DNA of 64,000 nt from Litorilituus lipolyticus (GTDB lineage Bacteria > Pseudomonadota > Gammaproteobacteria > Enterobacterales > Alteromonadaceae). Each line of letters opens with the position of its first letter. Position 1 is the stretch's first letter. The position numbers and the translations under genes are program-made. Under the pieces are notes generated by a model. It did not search any database. It was given only the letters and a program-made list of their open reading frames with translations, and was not told the DNA's origin. The stretch spans positions 1 to 64,000 of the forward strand of contig NZ_SAWY01000040.1 of assembly GCF_006439335.1 (NCBI RefSeq). Direction: 5' to 3'. This document shows positions 46,405-57,500 of this stretch, one piece after another.

Positions 46405-47535
46405 ATGTCGACTAAGTTATTAATTTGTGATGACTCTAATATGGCGCGCAAGCAAGTTGCGCGCTCTCTCCCAGATGGCTGGGATGTGGATGTTAGTTTC
46501 GCCAGTGACGGCATTGAAGGCATTGAAGCCATAAAAGCAGGAAAGGGTGATGTACTATTACTTGATTTGAACATGCCTAAAATGGATGGTTATCAAGTAC
46601 TGGAAACTATTTTAAAAGAAGATCTTCCTACCTTAACTATTGTTATTTCAGGAGATATTCAACCTGAGGCCCATGCGCGTGTTACAGGTATGGGGGCGCT
46701 TGATTTTATTCAGAAACCAGTAAGTAAAGATACTTTAACAAAAGTATTAAGTGCTTACGGTGTTTATAATGCTGAACGAGAACCTAACATTGAACAAGCG
46801 GCGCCAATAATTGCTCCTGAGGTGGCAACTAAGCATAGTACTCCTGCTTCGGTTGAGTCGATAACAACTAAACCAGTAGTTGTGGCTACTGAAATAGAAA
46901 CTCTTGAAGAGCCTATTGTAGAAGATAAAATTGAAGTAAAATTATCTTCAGATATGCGCGATTGTTATCAAGAAATTGCCAATGTAGCGATGGGGAGAGC
47001 AGGGGATTTACTCGCACGTTTATTAAATGTGTTTGTGCAGTTACCTATTCCTAACGTTAACTTTATAGAAGTTAGCGAAATTAGAATGGCTTTAAAAGAT
47101 GTTGAAGCTAATGATAGTACATCAGGAGTTTGCCAAGGCTTTATCAGCGCAGGTATCTCAGGTGAAGCACTATTAATTTTAAATGATTCTAGCTTTAAAG
47201 ATGTGGCTTCTTTACTTAATTATCAGTATGACGCAGAAATGGGTACTGAGCTTGAGTTGTTAATGGACTTAGCTAATGTCTTAATAGGGGCCTGCTTAAA
47301 AGGAATTTCAGAGCAATTAGATGTTCAGTTTAGTCAAGGTCACCCTGAAGTTTTAGGCCAACATCGTAAAATATCAGAGCTGATTGCTAACAATGCGAAA
47401 AAATGGAAAAAAACATTAGCTATAGAAATTAGCTACAGCATTGAAAATTATCCTATTAAATGTGATTTACTTTTACTCTTTACTGAATCGTCAATGTTAA
47501 CATTAAATAAAAAACTGTCTTATTTATTGGATTAG
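46405..47535 (+). CDS. Response regulator with CheC/CheX-like output domain
   Basis: A 376-residue protein with an N-terminal receiver (residues 1-115; D54 in LLLDLNMPKMDG is the phosphorylation site), an acidic linker, and a C-terminal domain of about 200 residues resembling CheC/CheX-type phosphatase or clamp domains (ELELLMDLANVLIGACLKGISEQL). The start is not certain: ATG at 46405 or TTG at 46387 in frame. The diguanylate cyclase gene follows 48 bases later, so the two are probably one operon linking phosphotransfer to c-di-GMP. Confidence 0.82.
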   Translation: MSTKLLICDDSNMARKQVARSLPDGWDVDVSFASDGIEGIEAIKAGKGDVLLLDLNMPKMDGYQVLETILKEDLPTLTIVISGDIQPEAHARVTGMGALDFIQKPVSKDTLTKVLSAYGVYNAEREPNIEQAAPIIAPEVATKHSTPASVESITTKPVVVATEIETLEEPIVEDKIEVKLSSDMRDCYQEIANVAMGRAGDLLARLLNVFVQLPIPNVNFIEVSEIRMALKDVEANDSTSGVCQGFISAGISGEALLILNDSSFKDVASLLNYQYDAEMGTELELLMDLANVLIGACLKGISEQLDVQFSQGHPEVLGQHRKISELIANNAKKWKKTLAIEISYSIENYPIKCDLLLLFTESSMLTLNKKLSYLLD

Positions 47536-47583
47536 TTTTACTCAATAATAATTTTTAGCTATAGCGATAGCAGGAAAATAGAA

Positions 47584-48549
47584 ATGGCATTAGAGTCTTC
47601 GCAATTAAATGAATTACACTGGTTAATGGAAATGTTGCATAACATTGACGTTGGTTTAGTCGTGTTAGATAAAGAGTATAACATTCAGATTTTTAATGGT
47701 TTTATGGAAAACCATAGTGGTTATTTACCAAGAGAAGTAAAAGGTAAATGTTTATTTGAGCTGTTTGATGAAATACCACAAGATTGGTTTGTACGAAAGG
47801 CCGAGTCAGTATTCTTGTTAAAAAATAAAGCGTTCACTATTTGGGAACAACGCCCTTATCTCTTTAAATTTGATAGTTATCGTCCTGTTACGGGTAGTGC
47901 TGAATTTATGTATCAAAACACTACGTTTATTCCTCTATTGTCTGCATCAGGTGACGTGACTCATTTATGCTTATTGGTTTACGATGTAACTGATAATGCC
48001 ATCCATAAACTTAGCCTTGAACAAGCTAATCAAGAGTTGGCCATATTGAGTCAGACAGATGGGCTTACTCAGTTATTTAACCGAAGCCATTGGGAATTAT
48101 GTTTACAAGCGGAATACAAGCGTTGGTCGCGAAGTGATCATGCGAGTTCATTAGTGATGTTAGATATCGATCACTTTAAAAATGTCAATGACAGCTATGG
48201 TCACCTCGTGGGTGATGAAGTCATTCGTCACCTTTCAGAGCTTATCCGTAAACACGTCAGAGAAACCGATGTTTCTGGTCGATATGGAGGTGAAGAATTT
48301 GCTATTCTGTTGGCCGATACGCCCATTGAGAACGCTAAAATCTTTGCAGAAAGGTTACGTTCAGAGGTAGAGAAATCAGTAGTAAAACATAATGATATTG
48401 AAATTCAATACACGATAAGTATTGGGGTTGCAGAGGTTGAGAAAACGATAAATACTTATGAAGCATGGATAGAGTGTGCTGATAATGCGTTATATCGCTC
48501 AAAAGAAGAGGGGAGAAATAGAATTTCTCTTTATCCTAAGCAAACTTAA
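47584..48549 (+). CDS. PAS-GGDEF diguanylate cyclase
   Basis: A soluble 321-residue enzyme that makes cyclic di-GMP. A PAS domain (about residues 10-125: HNIDVGLVVLDKEYNIQIFNGFMENHSGY) is followed by a GGDEF domain whose active-site motif is G235-G-E-E-F239, a productive variant. No I-site (RxxD) is obvious five residues before it: the residues are ETDVSGRYGGEEF, with RETD about 10 residues ahead, which may serve as I-site. No transmembrane helices. It is downstream of the receiver protein. Confidence 0.92.
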   Translation: MALESSQLNELHWLMEMLHNIDVGLVVLDKEYNIQIFNGFMENHSGYLPREVKGKCLFELFDEIPQDWFVRKAESVFLLKNKAFTIWEQRPYLFKFDSYRPVTGSAEFMYQNTTFIPLLSASGDVTHLCLLVYDVTDNAIHKLSLEQANQELAILSQTDGLTQLFNRSHWELCLQAEYKRWSRSDHASSLVMLDIDHFKNVNDSYGHLVGDEVIRHLSELIRKHVRETDVSGRYGGEEFAILLADTPIENAKIFAERLRSEVEKSVVKHNDIEIQYTISIGVAEVEKTINTYEAWIECADNALYRSKEEGRNRISLYPKQT

Positions 48550-48582
48550 CAAGCTATTGACAGAAAAAGAGTTAAATAAATT

Positions 48583-48617
48583 AAAAGCTGCTTAATTATC
48601 TTAAGCAGCTTTTTTTG
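48583..48617. terminator. Bidirectional terminator containing the lnt stop codon
   Basis: Stem AAAGCTGCTTAA / TTAAGCAGCTTT, eight-base loop, then seven T on the plus strand for the diguanylate cyclase gene. The minus-strand arm encodes the last codons of lnt (Lys-Lys-Ala-Ala-stop). Confidence 0.88.
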
Positions 48618-50181
48618 GGGCTGTGAAATAGTGTTGAAACAACATAATTAGTACTAGTGGTATTAGGATCATTAACCACAAAATTAACCTAGGCCACTGA
48701 CTATACGGTGTATTCCCTGACACCAGCTTAATATTTGCTTTTAATACCGCTTCTTCAAACTGTGGGATAATGCCAGAAATATTACCAAGATGATCGATTG
48801 TCGCAGTTATACCATTATTGGTGGAACGCAGTAATGGTTTACCAAATTCTAAAGCGCGCATTCTTGCCATATCTAGATGCTGATGTGGTCCATGAGAATC
48901 TCCAAACCACGCATCATTACTTACGGTTAATATTATATTGGTTTCTTGAGTTAAGTTTGCTGCAAGCTGAGAAGGAAAAGCGATTTCAAAACAAATAAGT
49001 GGCAAAATAGCTAAATCATTAGCAATTAAATTAGGTTGAACATAATTACCGCGAGAAAAGGAAGATTGCGGTAGGTTAAATAGCGGGGCAATAGGCCTTA
49101 ACCATTCTTGAAAGGGCACAAACTCGCCTATGGGTAATAAATGGTTTTTATAATAACGATTGCTGTGATTATAAAAATAGCCTAAGTCATCATCTGAGTG
49201 CTTTTTTCCTAAGGTAATCAGAGCATTGAAATATTGTTTACTTTCAAAATTGTAATTTAGAATACCCGTTATAATGGTGCTTTTATTTAGCAAAGCAGAT
49301 TGATTAACTGTAGAAAGAAACTCTTGTACTGCAGGCTCTAGGGCTGGAACAGCAGACTCTGGCCAAATAATAAGATCAGCATCGTAATTAACCCGAGTTA
49401 AATCTAAATATTTCAACATGGTTGGCCATTCTTCTTCAGGCTGCCACTTTATTGATTGTTCGATATTGCCTTGAATGAGTGCAACAGTAAGCTCTTCGCC
49501 CGTTTCTTTTACCCATGTAGGGTAATTAACAGCAATAGTAAGGCTGGTTATTAACGCGATTACACCGGTTGCTTGGATTAAATCATTTTTATGGTGCTGA
49601 GTTTGCTTAAGGCGTAGAAAATATATCAGTTGGTATAACGCTACATTAAAAGACAGTATGACAAAGGTAATACCTACTTCACCAATGACAGGTGCGTATG
49701 AGGCCAAAGGGCTATTTATTTGGCTATAACCTAAAGATAGCCAAGGAAAGCCCGTTAAAACAATAGAACGCAAGAACTCTGTAAATAACCAAAGTGATGG
49801 TAGAAGCCATAATGTCACTGTGGATGTTTTTGAAAGCCGTTTAGTTAAATAACTAGCTAATGCGGGGTAAATGGCTAGATACAAACAGAGTAACACCATA
49901 AGTAGTATTGAAAAGAACAGTGGCAAGCCGCCAAACTGATCAATACTAACGTGTACCCAGCTGATACCACTAGCGAACCAGCCAAAAGCAAAATACAGTC
50001 CGCTTTTTGCCGCCTGTTTAGGTGTTTGGGCTGTTTTTATGGCATGGATAAGCGCTAAAGGCGCGATAAAAGCCAGCCACCATAAGGAGTATGGGGCATA
50101 AGCAAAAACCAAACTGAGCCCTGCCAGTAAGCAAAGCCAGTTCAGTTTATCTTTTTTGATAAAATTCAAAAGAGCAGACAT
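48601..50181 (-). CDS. lnt: Apolipoprotein N-acyltransferase
   Basis: An inner-membrane enzyme of 526 residues that adds the third acyl chain to lipoproteins. Six or so N-terminal helices are followed by the periplasmic nitrilase-like domain with the catalytic triad contexts IIWPESAVPAL (Glu), KNHLLPIGEFVPF (Lys) and LICFEIAFP (Cys), and a final helix (LILWLMILIPLVLIMLF). It is the last gene of the miaB-ybeZ-ybeY-ybeX-lnt array, 12 bases after ybeX. Confidence 0.95.
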   Translation of the reverse strand: MSALLNFIKKDKLNWLCLLAGLSLVFAYAPYSLWWLAFIAPLALIHAIKTAQTPKQAAKSGLYFAFGWFASGISWVHVSIDQFGGLPLFFSILLMVLLCLYLAIYPALASYLTKRLSKTSTVTLWLLPSLWLFTEFLRSIVLTGFPWLSLGYSQINSPLASYAPVIGEVGITFVILSFNVALYQLIYFLRLKQTQHHKNDLIQATGVIALITSLTIAVNYPTWVKETGEELTVALIQGNIEQSIKWQPEEEWPTMLKYLDLTRVNYDADLIIWPESAVPALEPAVQEFLSTVNQSALLNKSTIITGILNYNFESKQYFNALITLGKKHSDDDLGYFYNHSNRYYKNHLLPIGEFVPFQEWLRPIAPLFNLPQSSFSRGNYVQPNLIANDLAILPLICFEIAFPSQLAANLTQETNIILTVSNDAWFGDSHGPHQHLDMARMRALEFGKPLLRSTNNGITATIDHLGNISGIIPQFEEAVLKANIKLVSGNTPYSQWPRLILWLMILIPLVLIMLFQHYFTAPKKAA

Positions 50182-50193
50182 TATTACTAAAGA

Positions 50194-51072
50194 TTAGTCG
50201 TTAACTTTACCATTGATTTGGTGAGATTTATTCACAGTAACTTGCAAGGTTTGCATGCGTCTATTATCAGCTGCAAGCACCTTGAACTCAAAGTCCCCTA
50301 TGGTGATAAGTTCACCTTTTTGTGGCATATGATTAAACTGGTGCAACACAATACCACCAATGGTATCGGCATCTGTTTCATCAAACTCAGAATTAAAGAA
50401 CTCGTTAAAATCCTCTAGTTCAGTTAATGCTCTAACAAGGTATACAGTACCAGCAAGATGTTTGATATCTTCTTCAATCTCGTCATCGGTTTCATCTTCA
50501 ATCTCACCGACAATTTGCTCTAGAATATCTTCGATTGTAATAACTCCAGAAACACCACCATATTCATCAACCACTAAGGCCATATGGTAACGGTTAGAGC
50601 GAAATTCTTTTAGTAATGGCTCTACTTTTTTACTTTCAGGAACAATAATGGCTGGTCTAATAATACTTTGTAAACTTAACTCGTCTGTCTGTTGGTTAAA
50701 ACCAAAGGCAAGTAAATCTTTTGCTAATAAGATGCCATCCACATGGTCAATATCTTCATTGACTACAGGAAATCGAGAGTGGCCTGACTCTAAAATTATG
50801 GGAAGAAATTCATCAAGGTTTTGATTTCTGTCAATGGTAACCATTTGAGAGCGAGGGATCATTATGTCTCTAACTCGCATTTCAGAAACATCTAAAACCC
50901 CTTCAATCATTTGCTTTGTTTCGGGGTTGATCAATTCACGATCTTGGGCATCTAATAATACTTCGACCAATTCGTCTTTGTTCTTCGGCTCTGGCGTGAA
51001 TGCTTGAATAATTTTATTCAAAATGGATTTATTGGCAGAGCCGTTACTAGAGTGGGGGTTGTCATCGCTCAT
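50194..51072 (-). CDS. ybeX: CorC/YbeX-family protein with two CBS domains
   Basis: A 292-residue cytosolic protein. Two CBS modules (about 65-190: RDIMIPRSQMVTI ... LVVDEYGGVSGVITIEDILEQIVGEIEDE) are followed by the CorC/HlyC domain (TIGGIVLHQFNHMPQKGE). It has been linked to magnesium/cobalt efflux (corC) and more recently to ribosome maturation. Located between ybeY and lnt as in E. coli, 36 bases after ybeY. Confidence 0.93.
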   Translation of the reverse strand: MSDDNPHSSNGSANKSILNKIIQAFTPEPKNKDELVEVLLDAQDRELINPETKQMIEGVLDVSEMRVRDIMIPRSQMVTIDRNQNLDEFLPIILESGHSRFPVVNEDIDHVDGILLAKDLLAFGFNQQTDELSLQSIIRPAIIVPESKKVEPLLKEFRSNRYHMALVVDEYGGVSGVITIEDILEQIVGEIEDETDDEIEEDIKHLAGTVYLVRALTELEDFNEFFNSEFDETDADTIGGIVLHQFNHMPQKGELITIGDFEFKVLAADNRRMQTLQVTVNKSHQINGKVND

Positions 51073-51108
51073 AGAGCAGTTTGATATCCTATAATAGGTG
51101 AAATAACG

Positions 51109-51576
51109 TTAATTATTGGTTAAGTAGGGATTATCTATCCCTAATTTCGTTAAAATGGCAATTTCCAATGATTCCATTTCTTGTGCATCAGTATCACTTA
51201 TATGATCAAAGCCAACTAAATGCAAGCATCCATGAATAACCATATGCGCCCAATGATCAAATAAAGCTTTATTTTGGCTTTTTGCTTCATCTGCAACTAC
51301 TTGGCTACAAATGATGAGGTCACCCAGTAAGTTCAGCTCAACCCCTTCAGGCACCTCAAAAGGAAAAGATAATACGTTAGTTGTTTTATCTTTATGACGA
51401 TATTGACTGTTTAGCTGTTGAATTTCAGCCCTATCAACCACCCTGATGGTTAACTCATGACTAGATTCACTGTTAATAGCTGCTGACAATGCACTATCAA
51501 CCCATAGTTGAAAGTCCTCATTGGAGGGCAAATTGTTATCGCTACAAGCCAGCTGAATATCAAGGGTATTAGTCAT
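51109..51576 (-). CDS. ybeY: Endoribonuclease YbeY
   Basis: A zinc-dependent RNase of 155 residues needed for 16S rRNA 3' end maturation and ribosome quality control. The three-His zinc motif HGCLHLVGFDH is intact and the conserved Arg is in NSQYRHKDKTTNVLSFPF. Its start overlaps the end of ybeZ by 8 bases, so translation is coupled. Confidence 0.95.
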   Translation of the reverse strand: MTNTLDIQLACSDNNLPSNEDFQLWVDSALSAAINSESSHELTIRVVDRAEIQQLNSQYRHKDKTTNVLSFPFEVPEGVELNLLGDLIICSQVVADEAKSQNKALFDHWAHMVIHGCLHLVGFDHISDTDAQEMESLEIAILTKLGIDNPYLTNN

Positions 51577-52711
51577 TAGCTAAGCCTGATTGGTCGTTAT
51601 TTGCGTTTTTATCATTGTCAGTTTTTTTACTATTATTTTGTTCCGCTTTAGCTTGTTGCTTTTGACGGTTTATTTTTTGTTCATGACTTTCGTAAGCTTC
51701 AACAATACGGGCAACAACTGGATGCCTAACGACATCTTTAGATTGAAAGAAGTTAAAGCTAATACCGTTAATGTCTTGTAATACTTCGATGGCGTGTCTT
51801 AAACCAGAAGATTGATGACGTGGTAAATCTATTTGGGTTATATCGCCGGTGATAACAGCACGAGAATTAAAGCCAATACGGGTTAGAAACATTTTCATTT
51901 GTTCTACCGTGGTATTTTGGCTTTCATCTAAAATGACAAAGGCATCATTCAAGGTTCTGCCACGCATATAAGCTAAGGGTGCGACTTCTATAACATTACG
52001 CTCTATGAGCTTTTCAACTTTTTCAAAGCCGAGCATTTCAAATAATGCGTCGTATAAAGGCCTTAAGTAAGGATCAATTTTTTGTGATAAGTCACCAGGT
52101 AAGAAACCTAATTTTTCTCCGGCTTCTACTGCTGGTCGAGTAAGTAAAATACGGCGAACTTCTTGACGCTCAAGGGCATCGACAGCACACGCCACAGCTA
52201 AATAGGTTTTACCTGTACCAGCAACTCCGATACCAAAGCTAATATCATTAGTAAGTATATTTTGCACATAACCTTGCTGGTTACCATTACGTGGCTTAAC
52301 CATGCCACGCTTAGTTTTAATGGTAACCATGTCATCGTATTTTTCATCAAGCTTTGTGTCAGCAGTTTTAGTGTCGTCTTGCTCTAATACTTTGGCATCT
52401 AAAATAGCTAAATGTACCATTTCAGGAGTAACGGGTTTACTTTGCCCTTTAACAGTTTGCGTTTCAATATAAAGGTCTTTAAGTAATGAGATCACTGCCT
52501 GACAATTAAGATCATTGCCTACAACGGTAAAGTGGTGACCTCGGTAACTAATTTCTACGCCAAGCCTACGCTCGATAGTTTTTAAGTTATCGTCCATTGG
52601 CCCTGTTAAGTTCGCTTGACGATAGTTATCTACCGGCAATAATTCAAATTGTAGCTTGCTAGCTGTATTCGACGCTTTTGAGTAGGCTTGATTCAATCTG
52701 TTTTCCAACAA
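51569..52711 (-). CDS. ybeZ: PhoH-like ATPase YbeZ
   Basis: A cytosolic ATPase of about 380 residues of the PhoH family, working with YbeY in ribosome maturation. Walker A GVAGTGKTYLA and Walker B FVILDESQN are present. The acidic/polar tail (about the last 40 residues) is Gln/Lys/Asn-rich. The first codon is TTG (52711) and no good ribosome site precedes it; the start is uncertain and may lie slightly downstream. It is 15 bases after miaB. Confidence 0.92.
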   Translation of the reverse strand: MLENRLNQAYSKASNTASKLQFELLPVDNYRQANLTGPMDDNLKTIERRLGVEISYRGHHFTVVGNDLNCQAVISLLKDLYIETQTVKGQSKPVTPEMVHLAILDAKVLEQDDTKTADTKLDEKYDDMVTIKTKRGMVKPRNGNQQGYVQNILTNDISFGIGVAGTGKTYLAVACAVDALERQEVRRILLTRPAVEAGEKLGFLPGDLSQKIDPYLRPLYDALFEMLGFEKVEKLIERNVIEVAPLAYMRGRTLNDAFVILDESQNTTVEQMKMFLTRIGFNSRAVITGDITQIDLPRHQSSGLRHAIEVLQDINGISFNFFQSKDVVRHPVVARIVEAYESHEQKINRQKQQAKAEQNNSKKTDNDKNANNDQSGLAND

Positions 52712-52726
52712 TAATAAATAAACTGG

Positions 52727-54169
52727 TTAAGGAGTAAAGGTTGATACACCTAAATCATCTTGGTTACTTGGCTTAGCATTGTGATGGGTGTTAGCCAAAA
52801 TATCAGCAGGTGAGTGAGCAATACGAAGTCCCATCTCGCTTTCTTGGCGAATTAATTCACCACGTAGAGAGTTTGAATAGACATCAGTGATTTTAACATC
52901 AACAAATTGCCCGATGACACTGTGTGGTGCTACAAAGTTGACAATACGGTTATTTTCAGTGCGTCCGCGAAGTTCCATAGGATTTTTCTTCGATGGGCCC
53001 TCAACAAGAATACGTTGCTCAGTATTTAACATTTGACGAGCAATTCGTAGCGCTTGTTGGCTAATTCTGTCTTGCAATATTTGTAAACGCTGCTTCTTTG
53101 TTTCATCACTAATATCATCAGGTAAATCAGCTGCTGGTGTACCCGGACGAGCGCTATAGATAAAACTAAAACTTAAATCGAAATCAACCGCTTTGATTAA
53201 ATCCATGGTAGCGGTAAAGTCTTCATCAGTTTCTCCTGGGAAACCAATGATAAAGTCAGAAGACATGCACAGTTCAGGTCTTACTTTCTTCAACTTACGA
53301 ATTTGAGATTTATATTCGAGTGCAGTATGACCACGTTTCATTTGAGTAAGAATACGATCAGCACCACTTTGTACGGGTAAGTGTAAATGGTTAACTAGTT
53401 CAGGTACGTCGGCATATGCTTCGATAATATCATCGGTAAATTCAACTGGGTGTGAAGTGGTATAACGAATGCGGTCAATGCCATCAATAGTTGCAACTAA
53501 ACGCACTAAATCGGCAAATCGGCAAATACTGCCATCATGCATTTCACCACGATAAGCATTTACGTTCTGTCCTAATAAATTAACTTCGCGAACACCTTGT
53601 TCAGCAAGTTGGGCAATTTCATATAACACATCATCTAATGGTCGACTTACTTCTTCACCACGAGTGTATGGTACAACACAGAATGTACAGTATTTACTAC
53701 AGCCTTCCATGATTGAAACAAAAGCACTTGCACCTTCAGCTTTAGGCTCAGGCAAGCGATCAAACTTTTCAATTTCAGGGAAACTTACATCAACAATTGG
53801 GCTACTGCTACGCTGTAATTGATTTAGCATTTCAGGCAAGCGGTGTAACGTTTGCGGGCCAAACACCATATCAACAAATGGTGCACGTTGACGTATAGCA
53901 TCACCTTCTTGTGAGGCAACACAGCCACCAACACCAATAAGTAATTCGGGCTTAGTATCCTTTAGTGTCTTCCAGCGCCCTAATTGATGAAATACTTTTT
54001 CTTGCGCTTTTTCACGAATAGAGCAGGTATTTAATAAAATAACATCAGCTTCTTCAGCCTCTTCAGCTAAAGCATAACCGTGGGTTGAATCTAAAAGTTC
54101 TGCTATCTTTTGTGAGTCGTACTCATTCATTTGACAGCCCCAAGTTTTTATATATAGCTTTTTACTCAT
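52727..54169 (-). CDS. miaB: tRNA-2-methylthio-N6-dimethylallyladenosine synthase
   Basis: A radical SAM methylthiotransferase of 480 residues acting on A37 of tRNAs that read UNN codons. The N-terminal cluster cysteines are in [19 protein letters not shown] and GGCVASQ; the radical SAM motif is [10 protein letters not shown]; a TRAM domain closes the chain ([18 protein letters not shown]). It heads the conserved minus-strand array with ybeZ, ybeY, ybeX and lnt. One of its predicted substrate classes (Leu, UNN) is not in the tRNA cluster nearby. Confidence 0.95.
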   Translation of the reverse strand: MSKKLYIKTWGCQMNEYDSQKIAELLDSTHGYALAEEAEEADVILLNTCSIREKAQEKVFHQLGRWKTLKDTKPELLIGVGGCVASQEGDAIRQRAPFVDMVFGPQTLHRLPEMLNQLQRSSSPIVDVSFPEIEKFDRLPEPKAEGASAFVSIMEGCSKYCTFCVVPYTRGEEVSRPLDDVLYEIAQLAEQGVREVNLLGQNVNAYRGEMHDGSICRFADLVRLVATIDGIDRIRYTTSHPVEFTDDIIEAYADVPELVNHLHLPVQSGADRILTQMKRGHTALEYKSQIRKLKKVRPELCMSSDFIIGFPGETDEDFTATMDLIKAVDFDLSFSFIYSARPGTPAADLPDDISDETKKQRLQILQDRISQQALRIARQMLNTEQRILVEGPSKKNPMELRGRTENNRIVNFVAPHSVIGQFVDVKITDVYSNSLRGELIRQESEMGLRIAHSPADILANTHHNAKPSNQDDLGVSTFTP

Positions 54170-54504
54170 TTACTTCTACTCTATTTTGATGAAATGTCAT
54201 CGGGGTTTTCGCTGATACTTGTTAAAAATTAACCAAGCACCGATAAAAGGAGGCGTATTTTATACCAATTTATGTGTGATTTCGACTTTTCCTTTAACTT
54301 ATTCGTAATAGTGCAAAACTTTAAGAAAAGTTAGGCTTTTATTGGAGTAGGTTAGTGAAATAGCCCGTATTAACCTTAGTTTTTATAGTGATTTTCGTAT
54401 AATTTATGTGAAGTATTATTGATGTTAAACAAGCCTTTGAACCAGCAAGGCTGCTAGTATTCCTTACTTTCTATTCTTTGCCCTAATTGACTGGATCATT
54501 AAAA
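54170..54504. other. Divergent intergenic region, miaB / GGDEF-EAL gene
   Basis: These 335 bases hold no gene that I can support. A TATAAT at 54398-54403 with TTAGTT 16 bases upstream is a possible plus-strand promoter for the GGDEF-EAL gene. Confidence 0.45.
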
Positions 54505-57500
54505 ATGATTTTAAAATGGAAGTGCGGTCTAAACATTAGTAAGCGTCTTAAAATATTATTATTGCTTCCTTGGCTAGTTATTTTGTATTTAGGCTTTGTA
54601 CAGATGACTCAGCATATTGCAGAAATCAAGCAGGCTAGGCAAGCAAGTCTGTCTATTGATATTTCACTTCAAATTGACAAATTAATTTTTGAGCTGCAAA
54701 AAGAGCGTGGGTTAACTGAAGGTTTTTTAGGGCAAATAGATAAGCCTAATAAAACACTCCTGCATCAGCAGCGGTTAAAGACAGACCAGCAACTAGCTAA
54801 GTTTACTGCATTTAACCAAGCGATTGATTTTGAACATTTACAAATAGATACCATAGCGTCTCAATCTTTAATTCTATCGGTATATCAAGAAACAATTACT
54901 ATAAGTGAAAGCCTTGCCCCTCAGCGAAAAAATATTGATGAGCGCATCGATTTAAACTACTTCAATTATTACTCTCATTTCATAGAGCAACTTTTACGGC
55001 TCATTTCACAACTGCAAGTAAATCTGCAAAACACAGAGCAAAACCGTAATAGCTTAGACTTTATTAACCTTGTTCGATTACAGGAGAAATCTGGTCAAGA
55101 GAGAGGGGCTTTAAACGGTATGTTAACTGCCGACAAAGTCACTATAAGTCAGCTTCAACAAATTATTTCGTACGGTAAATTACAAGATCAGATTATTGCT
55201 GACTTATTTGCTATTTCAAACAATCACCATCAAGACTGGTTATCAGAGCAGCTCGAATCAGAGAGTAATAAGCATGTTCTTGATATAAGAATGCGAATCA
55301 ATGAGAAATTATTACGAGAAGAGTACCTTTATAAACTAGAGCATGAGTTAGGTTATGGCGGTCTAATCCATCATTTTAAAAACTATGTTATCCGTGGCGA
55401 GACAAAATACAGTCATTTATTTAGCCAGCACCATTTTGAAGCTAAAGAAGTATTAGCTAAATTTAAACGCTTACCTAACTTAACGACTACAGAAATAGCA
55501 GGCTTAAAGGTACTTGAAAATACAATTGATCAATACCAAATGCAGTTAGCAATGGCTAAGGAGTTAAAGAGTAGTGGCCAAAATATAACGTTTATTGATA
55601 ATCAAGTACGTATTGATGACAGTCAGGCTATAGCTGCTATTGGGCATTTGCAGCAATATGAGCTCAATATAGATAGTGAAAAATGGTGGCAAGTGAGTAG
55701 TGAGCGTATCGATTTATTTAGAGGACTAAGTGATCACCTGAGTGCGGAAATGAAAGACCTTGCCACAAAACAGCAACAGAAGGTGACTAATATTCTCATT
55801 ACTTATGTTTGCTTATTCTTAGCTATTTTTGTTGCTGTGTTGTACGTATCGTCTCGATCGATACGAATTATCATAGATAAAATCAATTATATTGCACAAG
55901 CAATGAAACAAATGCAGTTTGATCACAAGTTTAATGTACCTCTGGTAATGCATGGGCGCGATGAAATTACCGACATGGCAGTGGCATTCAACAAAATGCT
56001 AGCCGAACGTATTAAAACAGAAAGTGATTTAAAAATCTCGGCGCAAGTTTTTGAGTATGCATCAGAAGCAATTATGATCACCGATGATCAAAATAAGATA
56101 GAAATCGTCAACCCAGCATTTTGCTATATTAGCGGCTATCAACCTGATGAAGTGATTGGGAAAAATCCAAGCATTTTACGCTCGGGTAAGCACAATAAAG
56201 TTTTTTACCAAAATATGTGGCAGGAACTTGAACACAATAATTGTTGGCAAGGTGAAATTTGGAATAAGCGTAAAAGCGGAGAAATATATCCGGAATATCT
56301 TTCTATCAGTGTCGTTAGGGATGCTTCAAATAAACCATTACAATACATAAGCTTATTTTCTGATATTACAAAGCATAAAAAGTATGAAGAGGATATTTGG
56401 CGACAAGCTAATTATGATTCATTAACTGGCTTGCCTAATCGAAGCTTTTGTTTAGAGAGACTAAATGTTGAAATAAAAAACCTAGCCTTCACTCAGACTC
56501 ATTTAGCTTTGCTGTTTATTGACCTTGATCGCTTTAAATATGTCAATGATACATGGGGACATCATTGCGGCGATGAGTTACTAAAATTAGCTGCGAAAAG
56601 ACTTAATGAATCTATTAGAGAAACAGATATTGTGGCTCGGTTTGGTGGTGATGAATTTGTTGTTATTCTGTCTGGAATTTCCAAAAAAATCGACATTGAA
56701 CGGGTAACTAAAAATATTATCAATAGTTTATCAATTCCTTTTCATTTATCTGATAGGGTCGACAGTATTTCTCATGAAGCCGTAGTATCGGCAAGCATTG
56801 GTATAACCGTGGCACCAGAAGATGGTAAAAGCGTTGATTTATTACTGAAAAATGCCGACACAGCGATGTACCAAGCTAAAGATTCAGGCAGGAATGCTTA
56901 TCAATTTTTTGTTCCAAGTATGAATAAAATTGTCACTACACGCATGAAAGTGGAACAAGATTTAAGGATTGCTGTGAAGCAACAGCAATTTATTCTTCAT
57001 TATCAACCTGTTGTTTCATTACTCACAGGAGAAATTATAGGTGCTGAAGCTTTACTGAGATGGCAGCATCCAAATAAAGGTCTTATTTACCCTGATTCCT
57101 TTATCAGTATTGCTGAAGAAACAGGGTTAATTGAGCCCATAGGTAAGTGGGTTATTGAGCAAGCGTGTCGGGATTTAAAAGTATGGCAAGGCATGGGGCT
57201 AAACCTGCATGTAGCGGTTAATGTGTCTAGTAAACAATGTAAGAAGTCCTGTGATACGCCTATATCAACAGTTATTCAGCAAGCTTTACAAGTAAACAAC
57301 GTATTAGCACAGTATCTGAAAGTTGAAATAACGGAAAGTTTATTAATGGATAACTCCCAAGATATGATTGGCACCTTGCAAAGCATTAGAGATTTGGGGG
57401 TAGCCATCCACATGGATGATTTTGGTACAGGTTATTCATCGTTAAGCTATTTAAAGCAATTCCCTATTGATGTTTTGAAAATTGACAGAGCATTTATCGA

